A stretch of DNA of 5,677 nt from Planctomycetaceae bacterium (GTDB lineage Bacteria; Planctomycetota; Planctomycetia; Pirellulales; Thermoguttaceae): positions 1-5,677 of the forward strand of contig JAITAZ010000489.1 in the NCBI GenBank assembly GCA_031283825.1. Reading direction: 5' to 3'. Under the pieces are notes generated by a model. The model worked only from the letters and a program-made list of their open reading frames with translations, did no database searches and was not told the origin of the DNA. Numbering within the stretch: the stretch's first letter is position 1; each line of letters begins with the position of its first letter. Position numbers and translations under genes: made by a program. Below, piece after piece: positions 5,635-5,677 of the stretch.

Positions 5635-5677
5635 TTAATTATAGGTCTCCGATTTGATCTTTTGCTCTAGTTGTTCC
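5635..5677 (-). CDS. Possible C-terminal end of a gene entering from the right edge (partial)
   Basis: Read on the minus strand from 5676, one frame gives EQLEQKIKSETYN and then TAA at 5637-5635. The charged, helix-like composition resembles a protein C-terminus, but 13 codons prove little. Another frame is also open for 12 codons (GTTRAKDQIGDL, then TAA). The stop of the first frame falls exactly on the edge of the MITE-like element at 5382-5635: its first two bases belong to the proposed target duplication. The product cannot be identified. Its ending does not look like the usual DUF1559 C-terminus. Confidence 0.2.
   Translation of the reverse strand, partial: EQLEQKIKSETYN

Larger units (their letters stand above)
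5377..5640. mobile_element. MITE-like element with terminal inverted repeats and TAATT target duplication
   Basis: ACTCATGTTACGCA (5382-5395) and its exact reverse complement TGCGTAACATGAGT (5622-5635) bound a 254-bp segment. TAATT stands directly outside on both sides (5377-5381 and 5636-5640), as expected for a 5-bp target-site duplication; TTAATT is also shared if the boundary is shifted by one base. There is no transposase frame inside. The interior is dominated by the palindromic core at 5438-5610. A non-autonomous element mobilised in trans is the simplest reading. The parent IS family is not assigned. Confidence 0.72.

Overview
The window most likely comes from a low-to-moderate GC member of the Planctomycetota; related Verrucomicrobiota or Lentisphaerota are possible. 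The case rests on gene families rather than a marker gene. There is a signal-peptide HEAT-repeat protein ending in a DUF1080 (3-keto-disaccharide hydrolase) domain, a Tat-exported Gfo/Idh/MocA oxidoreductase with the WDLWLGPSPWRPYN and C-terminal REPW signatures common in that phylum, and a short lipoprotein with the TVTLDGQPVENASVTLVP-type fold that usually sits next to DUF1559 genes. A gut or anaerobic origin is only a guess from the base composition.

Layout: all three complete genes are on the minus strand, so transcription runs from high to low coordinates. They are the lipoprotein (5240-4785), the oxidoreductase (4402-3101) and the HEAT-DUF1080 protein (2632-278). They are separated by long non-coding gaps of 382 and 468 bp, so a single tight operon is unlikely. 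A possible 13-codon gene end enters from the right edge (5676-5635). No RNA gene, CRISPR array or transposase gene was seen.

The intergenic DNA is unusually repeat-rich. Region 1-277 has five nonamer repeats of GTCCCCNNN and a 92-bp head-to-head inverted repeat. Region 2633-3100 has more GTCC/GGAC nonamer arrays, a 16-nt-period direct repeat and 24 perfectly phased heptamers (ATTCCRM) ending 7 nt from the oxidoreductase stop codon. Regions 4403-4784 and 5241-5677 carry a family of palindromes built on GGTAGGCGACCTTTCG. One of these forms the core of a 254-bp element with 14-bp perfect terminal inverted repeats and a 5-bp TAATT target duplication, which looks like a MITE.

Function: the oxidoreductase and the DUF1080 protein fit two steps of 3-keto-glycoside catabolism outside the cytoplasm. 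The sugar hydroxyl at C3 would be oxidised, then the keto-glycoside cleaved. This pairing is inferred from family knowledge, not shown by the sequence. The lipoprotein is probably a surface or periplasmic accessory of unknown role. I see no defence or other clearly new multi-gene system; the new-looking material is the repeat architecture.
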